9,147 nucleotides of DNA from Frankiaceae bacterium (GTDB taxonomy: Bacteria; Actinomycetota; Actinomycetes; Mycobacteriales; SCTD01): the NCBI GenBank assembly GCA_026786045.1, contig JAJAYV010000083.1:1-9147 (forward strand), read 5' to 3'. Below are positions 5,592 through 9,147 of the stretch, in pieces (the stretch's first letter is position 1; every line of letters starts with the position of its first letter). The notes under the pieces were generated by a model. It did not search any database and had not been told where the DNA came from. It worked only from the letters and a program-made list of their open reading frames with translations. The position numbers were made by a program, and so were the translations under genes.

Positions 5592-6452
5592 CTACTTCAG
5601 CAGGCGGGAGAGGCGGCGGTCGGCGAGGGGCTTGCCGTCGGTCTGGCAGGTGGGGCAGTACTGCAGCGACTTGTCGGCGAAGGACACCTCGCGGACGGTG
5701 TCGCCGCAGCGCGGGCACGGCAGCCCGGTGCGGCCGTGCACCGACAGGCCGCTCTTCTTCTCGGCCTTGAGCTTGCCGGCGGCCAGTCCCTCCGCCCGGC
5801 CGACGGCGTCGCGCAGGGTGTCGCCCAGCGCCGCGTGCAGCCGGTGCACGTCGTCGGGCGTGAGGTTGCCGGCGGGCTTGAAGGGTGAGAGCCCGACCGC
5901 CCAGAGCACCTCGTCGCTGTAGGCGTTGCCGACGCCGGCGATGAGCGACTGGTCGGTGAGCACGCCCTTCACCTGACCGCGCACCCCGGACAGCAGCCCG
6001 GCCAGGACCTCCTCGGTGAACTCCGCCGACAGCGGGTCGACGCCGAGCCGCGCCACGCCCGGCACCGTCGACACGTCGGTGGTGACGTAGACGGCCAGCC
6101 CCTTCTTCGTCCCTGCCTCAGTGAGGTCGAAGCCGGAGCCGTCGTCGAGGTGCACCCGCAGCCCGATCGGTCCCTTGCCCATCCGCGGCGGCGCGGTCGG
6201 CAGCGCCTCGCGCCACTGCAGCCAGCCGGCCCGCGCGAGGTGGGTGACCAGGTGCAGTCCGCTCACATCGAGGTCGAGGAACTTGCCGTGCCGCGCGACC
6301 GACGTGACCTCGAGACCGGCCAGCGCCGTGGGCGGCGGGTCGTACGTCTTGAGCACCGCGATGCTCACGACGTCGACGCGCGCGACGACGCGACCGACCG
6401 CGCGCCCGCGCAGGAAGGAGGCGAGCGCTTCGACTTCGGGCAGCTCCGGCAC
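5592..6452 (-). CDS. Fpg/Nei family DNA glycosylase
   Basis: Base-excision repair glycosylase/AP lyase of 286 residues that should remove damaged bases. After Met removal the N-terminus is PELPEVE, with Pro2 as Schiff-base nucleophile and Glu3. Lys57 (HGKFLDL) matches the DNA-contacting lysine, the H2TH signature AGVGNAYSDE with Asn176 is intact, and a zinc finger ends the protein (Cys246, Cys249, Cys266, Cys269). The Met-Arg-Phe void-filling triad of E. coli Fpg is not recognisable: HLARAGWL replaces HLGMSG, and TEAGTKKG replaces the RRFG region. Lys261 sits where the finger arginine is expected. Substrate range may thus differ from 8-oxoguanine; this looks like an actinobacterial subfamily. 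The GTG at 6452 is fixed by the obligatory PELPEVE N-terminus and has GAGGA 10 bases upstream. The frame stays open to 7865, but that part is a shadow of pncB. It is divergent from pncB. Confidence 0.95.
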   Translation of the reverse strand: MPELPEVEALASFLRGRAVGRVVARVDVVSIAVLKTYDPPPTALAGLEVTSVARHGKFLDLDVSGLHLVTHLARAGWLQWREALPTAPPRMGKGPIGLRVHLDDGSGFDLTEAGTKKGLAVYVTTDVSTVPGVARLGVDPLSAEFTEEVLAGLLSGVRGQVKGVLTDQSLIAGVGNAYSDEVLWAVGLSPFKPAGNLTPDDVHRLHAALGDTLRDAVGRAEGLAAGKLKAEKKSGLSVHGRTGLPCPRCGDTVREVSFADKSLQYCPTCQTDGKPLADRRLSRLLK

Positions 6453-6593
6453 GTCCGCAGCGTCCTCGAAGCCGTAGCGGATGCGCAACCGTGCCTCGGG
6501 TTGGAGAAGCCGTTCCGCGGCCGGGTGGGGTTCGCCCTCCCGGTCCAGGGCAAGCGGTGTCACAGTGACGACAACACCGACGACCGGAGCCCG
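6453..6593. other. 141-bp divergent promoter region between fpg-like gene and pncB
   Basis: No gene fits here. It must contain the promoters of both the glycosylase (minus) and the NAD salvage operon (plus). I could not pick confident -35/-10 pairs in this GC-rich stretch. The main visible structure is the nested palindrome near pncB, listed separately. Confidence 0.7.
6555..6579. promoter_or_regulatory. Nested palindromes upstream of pncB, candidate NrtR operator
   Basis: Two palindromes overlap. An outer one, CGGTGT-N13-ACACCG, spans 6555-6579. An inner perfect 11-bp one, GTCACAGTGAC, spans 6559-6569. They lie 15-39 bp before the pncB ATG, where a bound protein would block transcription or its start. 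NrtR-family regulators are known to bind roughly 21-bp palindromes before NAD genes, and an nrtR-like gene is the third gene of this operon. The link is inferred from position and symmetry; I do not match it to a specific published consensus. Confidence 0.55.
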
Positions 6594-7838
6594 ATGTCCA
6601 CCGCCCTGCTGACCGACCGGTACGAGCTGACGATGCTCGAGGCGGCACTGGCCGGCGGACTGGCCGAGCACCGCGCCGTCTTCGAGGTCTTCTGCCGCCG
6701 GCTGCCGCCGGGGCGCCGGTTCGGGGTCGCCGCCGGGCAGGGCCGGCTCGCGACGCTGCTGCCGCAGGTGCGGTACGGCGACGACGAGCTCGCCGCGCTC
6801 GACTTCCTCGGCCCCGAGGCGTGCGTCTGGCTGCGCGACCGCGAGCTGTCGGTGGAGGTGAGCGCCTACCCCGAGGGCGAGATCTTCGTGCCCGGGTCTC
6901 CGGTCCTGACCGTCGAGGGGTGCTTCGGCGAGGGACTGCTGCTCGAGACGCTGGTCCTCTCGGTGCTCAACGCCGACAGCGCGGTCGCCTCGGCGGCCGC
7001 CCGCATGGTGCTCGCCGCGGGTGACCGGCCGCTGCTGGAGATGGGCGGGCGGCGCGTGCACGAGCAGGCGGCGGTCGCCGCGGCGCGGGCGGCGTACGTC
7101 GCCGGCTTCGCGATGACGTCCAACCTCGAGGCGGGTCGGCGCCACGGGGTGCCCACGGCAGGCACGAGCGCGCACGCGTTCACGCTCGCGCACGTCGACG
7201 AGCGCGACGCGTTCGCGGCGCAGGTGCGCACCCTCGGCGCCGGCACGACGCTGCTCGTCGACACCTACGACACCGCGCAGGGCATCCGCAACGCGGTCGA
7301 GGTCGCGGGCACCGGGCTCGGCGCGGTCCGTCTCGACAGCGGCGACCCGCTCGAGGAGGTGCCGCGCGCCCGCGCGCTGCTCGACGCGCTCGGTGCGACC
7401 GGCACGCGCATCGTCGTGACGGGCGATCTCGACGAGCACAGCGTCGCGGCACTGGCCGCGCAGCCGGTCGACGTCTACGGCGTCGGCACGTCGGTCGTCA
7501 CCGGCTCGGGGGCACCCACCGCCGGCTTCGTCTACAAGCTCGTCGCAGTCGCGCGTGAGCCCGGACCCGACGCACCGCTCGTCCCGGTGGCCAAGACCTC
7601 GTCCGGCAAGCACACCGTCGGGGGGCGCAAGTGGGCCTACCGCACCGACGGCGGCGCGGAGGTGCTGCGTCTGGCACCCGGCGGTGAGGGTCGGTTGCTG
7701 CAGCGCCCGCTGCCGACGACGGACGACGCGCACGCCCCGCGTGCGCACTGCGCGCGAGCACTGGCCGACCTGCCCGCGGGGGCGCGCGGCCTCAGCCCCG
7801 GCACTGCCGCCTGGACCGCACAGCTGGAGGAAGCATGA
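6594..7838 (+). CDS. pncB: Nicotinate phosphoribosyltransferase
   Basis: Converts nicotinate and PRPP to nicotinate mononucleotide, usually with ATP hydrolysis, in the Preiss-Handler route to NAD; cytoplasmic. The 414-residue protein starts with TDRYELTM (7-14), typical of the family. GTSAHAF at 190-196 carries His194, the counterpart of the phosphorylated active-site histidine. LVDTYD (221-226), VRLDSGD (245-251) and GVGTS (296-300) form the phosphoribosyl and phosphate site. TSNLEAG at 175-181 is also conserved. The ATG at 6594 is selected because TDRYEL must be near the N-terminus and GGAG lies 4 bases upstream; the open frame to 6150 is a shadow of the glycosylase. It is the first gene of an operon, and its TGA overlaps the pncA ATG. 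Control by NrtR at the upstream palindrome is likely. Length and motifs are normal. Confidence 0.97.
   Translation: MSTALLTDRYELTMLEAALAGGLAEHRAVFEVFCRRLPPGRRFGVAAGQGRLATLLPQVRYGDDELAALDFLGPEACVWLRDRELSVEVSAYPEGEIFVPGSPVLTVEGCFGEGLLLETLVLSVLNADSAVASAAARMVLAAGDRPLLEMGGRRVHEQAAVAAARAAYVAGFAMTSNLEAGRRHGVPTAGTSAHAFTLAHVDERDAFAAQVRTLGAGTTLLVDTYDTAQGIRNAVEVAGTGLGAVRLDSGDPLEEVPRARALLDALGATGTRIVVTGDLDEHSVAALAAQPVDVYGVGTSVVTGSGAPTAGFVYKLVAVAREPGPDAPLVPVAKTSSGKHTVGGRKWAYRTDGGAEVLRLAPGGEGRLLQRPLPTTDDAHAPRAHCARALADLPAGARGLSPGTAAWTAQLEEA
7826..7832 (+). promoter_or_regulatory. Ribosome binding site of pncA
   Basis: GGAGGAA within the last codons of pncB, just before the pncA ATG at 7835. It is the strongest Shine-Dalgarno in the window, and with the ATGA overlap it supports coupled, roughly equal synthesis of both salvage enzymes. 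Confidence 0.75.
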
Positions 7839-8422
7839 CCCTGACGTACGACCCCGCGACCGCACTCGTCGTCGTCGACGTGCAGAACGACTTCGCCGAC
7901 CCCGCAGGCAGTCTCGCCGTAGCAGGCGGGCCGGAGGTGGTGGCTGCGACGAACGCCGAGGTGGCGGCGGCAGCCGGCGCGGGCGCCGTCGTCGTCTACA
8001 CGCAGGACTGGCATCCGGCCGACACGCCGCACTTCGCGAAGGACGGCGGCACGTGGCCGGTGCACTGCGTGCAGGGCACGTGGGGCGCGCAGCTGCACCC
8101 CGACCTCGTGGTGCGCGGCGACGTCCTACGCAAGGGCGAGCACGGGGAGGACGGCTACTCCGGCTTCACGATGCGCGACCCGGTCAGCGGGAAGTCGGTG
8201 CCGACCGCACTCGCCGGGCTGCTGCGCGAGCGCGGCGTCGAGCGGCTGGTCGTCGTCGGCCTGGCGACCGACTACTGCGTGCGCGCGACGGCGCTCGAGG
8301 GGCGCGAGCACGGCTGGCCTGTCGTCGTCCCGTGGGACGCGGTCGCGGCCGTCGACCTCGAGCCGGGCGACGGCGAGCGCACCCGACAGGAGCTGCTCGA
8401 CGCGGGGGTCGAGGTCGAGTGA
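7835..8422 (+). CDS. pncA: Nicotinamidase (pyrazinamidase)
   Basis: Hydrolyses nicotinamide to nicotinate and ammonia, feeding the PncB reaction encoded just upstream. The 195-residue isochorismatase-like protein has the full catalytic triad: Asp15 in VVDVQNDF, Lys100 in VLRKGEH, and Cys148 in ATDYCVR. The metal site is also complete, with Asp58, His60 and His66 in QDWHPADTPHF and His77 in WPVHC, the same order as in Mycobacterium tuberculosis PncA. TDYCV and YSGF identify a nicotinamidase rather than an isochorismatase or a general hydrolase. Members of the family usually also activate pyrazinamide. The ATG at 7835 overlaps the pncB stop, and the next gene starts with GTGA over this stop, so all three genes form one tightly coupled unit. 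Nothing appears odd. Confidence 0.97.
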   Translation: MTLTYDPATALVVVDVQNDFADPAGSLAVAGGPEVVAATNAEVAAAAGAGAVVVYTQDWHPADTPHFAKDGGTWPVHCVQGTWGAQLHPDLVVRGDVLRKGEHGEDGYSGFTMRDPVSGKSVPTALAGLLRERGVERLVVVGLATDYCVRATALEGREHGWPVVVPWDAVAAVDLEPGDGERTRQELLDAGVEVE

Positions 8423-9147
8423 GCCGCGTGCCGCCGGACGACGAGCGCGGCTGGCTCGCGACGTACGACCCGTCGGCGTTCCCACCCTTCGCGGTGACCG
8501 TCGACGTCGTGCTCCTGACCGTCCACGACGGTCGGCTCAGCGTGCTGCTCGTGGAGCGCGACACCCACCCGTTCCGCGGCGCGCTCGCACTGCCCGGCGG
8601 GTTCGTGCAGGCCGGCGAGGACCTCGCGGCCGCAGCGGCGGGACGGCTCGAGCGCGAGACTGGCGTGCAGCGGGGTGCGGCGCACGTCGAGCAGCTCGGG
8701 GCCTATGGCGATCCGCGGCGCGACCCGCGGATGCGGGTGGTGTCGGTGGCGTACCTGGTCTTCGCTCCCGACCTGCCGCCACCGGTGCCGGGCCGCTGGA
8801 CCCGTTCCGTCGCCTGGGTGCCGGTCGAGCAGGTGGACCCCGAGGCACTGGCTTTCGACCACGAGCAGGTGCTCGCCGCGGGCGTCGAGCGCGCGCGGGC
8901 CAAGCTCGAGTACACCCCGCTGGCCGCAGCCTTCGTCGGCGACCACTTCACCGTCGCCGAGCTCCGGCGGGTGTACGAGGCGGTGTGGGGCGTGCCGCTC
9001 GACCCGCGCAACTTCCACCGCAAGGTGACGGGCACGCCGGGCTTCCTCGTGCCGGTGGGCCGGCCCGCCCCGGTGGGGCCGGAGGGCGGGCGGCCGGCGG
9101 CGCTGTTCCGCCGCGGCGGGGCGACCTCCCTGCACCCGGCGATGCTC
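8419..9147 (+). CDS. nrtR: NrtR-type Nudix/winged-helix transcriptional regulator (3' end cut)
   Basis: Likely repressor of NAD salvage that senses an NAD-derived metabolite such as ADP-ribose. The 243 visible codons hold an N-terminal Nudix fold (about 24-160) and a C-terminal winged-helix (about 165-235). That C-terminal part includes the conserved LEYTPLA, FTVAELRRVYEAVWG and NFHRKV segments typical of NrtR proteins. The Nudix box starts correctly (Gly61, Glu67) but its core is GRLERETGV at 75-83 instead of RELxEExGV. Arg, Glu and the first Glu of EE have become Gly75, Arg76 and Arg79, so hydrolysis is unlikely while ligand binding may remain. The GTG at 8419 overlaps the pncA stop as GTGA and has GAGG upstream; a GTG at 8428 is an alternative. 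The frame is still open at the window end, but the LFRRG...LHPAML region suggests only a few residues are missing. Confidence 0.9.
   Translation, partial: MSRVPPDDERGWLATYDPSAFPPFAVTVDVVLLTVHDGRLSVLLVERDTHPFRGALALPGGFVQAGEDLAAAAAGRLERETGVQRGAAHVEQLGAYGDPRRDPRMRVVSVAYLVFAPDLPPPVPGRWTRSVAWVPVEQVDPEALAFDHEQVLAAGVERARAKLEYTPLAAAFVGDHFTVAELRRVYEAVWGVPLDPRNFHRKVTGTPGFLVPVGRPAPVGPEGGRPAALFRRGGATSLHPAML

Noticed and set aside
6453..7865. Minus-strand extension of the glycosylase frame to 7865, suggesting a 757-residue fusion
   Set aside because: The PELPEVE N-terminus requires processing next to the start codon, so the GTG at 6452 is the true start; the extension is antisense to pncB.

Overview
This window is very GC-rich, with strong G/C bias at third codon positions, frequent GTG starts and many 4-base stop/start overlaps. 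Together with an actinobacterial-looking Fpg/Nei glycosylase and an NrtR-type NAD regulator, this points to a high-GC actinomycete chromosome. I see no insertion sequences, phage genes, tRNA or rRNA genes, or CRISPR arrays. Base composition looks uniform, so nothing suggests recent transfer. Genus cannot be told from the sequence.

Left part (1-5353, minus strand) looks like a five-gene operon. In transcription order it holds: an XRE-type regulator with a degenerate nucleotidyltransferase-like C-terminal region; an FAD/NAD pyridine nucleotide-disulfide oxidoreductase; a D-2-hydroxyacid dehydrogenase with an NADP-type cofactor loop; a glycerophosphodiester phosphodiesterase; and a soluble GAF-PAS sensor histidine kinase whose C-terminus runs off the window. 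Spacings are 12 bp, a 4-base ATGA overlap, 31 bp, and a 4-base GTGA overlap, so co-transcription is very likely. The common theme is redox and metabolite sensing, but no single pathway is obvious.

Middle gap (5354-5591, 238 bp) separates this operon from the upstream fpg-like gene. It has no convincing gene, yet it is rich in short structure. There are five perfect copies of an 8-bp repeat that form a strong G-quadruplex pattern on the XRE sense strand, an adjacent sequence identical to the Streptomyces DnaA-box consensus, and a 6-bp inverted repeat bracketed by two direct repeats.

Right part: an Fpg/Nei family DNA glycosylase (minus) is divergent from a plus-strand NAD salvage operon pncB-pncA-nrtR, joined by ATGA and GTGA overlaps. 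PncA turns nicotinamide into nicotinate and PncB turns nicotinate into nicotinate mononucleotide. The last gene is a Nudix plus winged-helix protein of the NrtR type whose Nudix box has lost most catalytic residues, as expected for a sensor rather than a hydrolase. The 141-bp divergent gap holds nested palindromes just upstream of pncB, a good candidate NrtR operator.

Most genes belong to known families. The best leads are the G-quadruplex/DnaA-box control region, the dead-Nudix regulator with its candidate operator, and the XRE regulator with a degenerate enzyme-like domain heading a redox operon.
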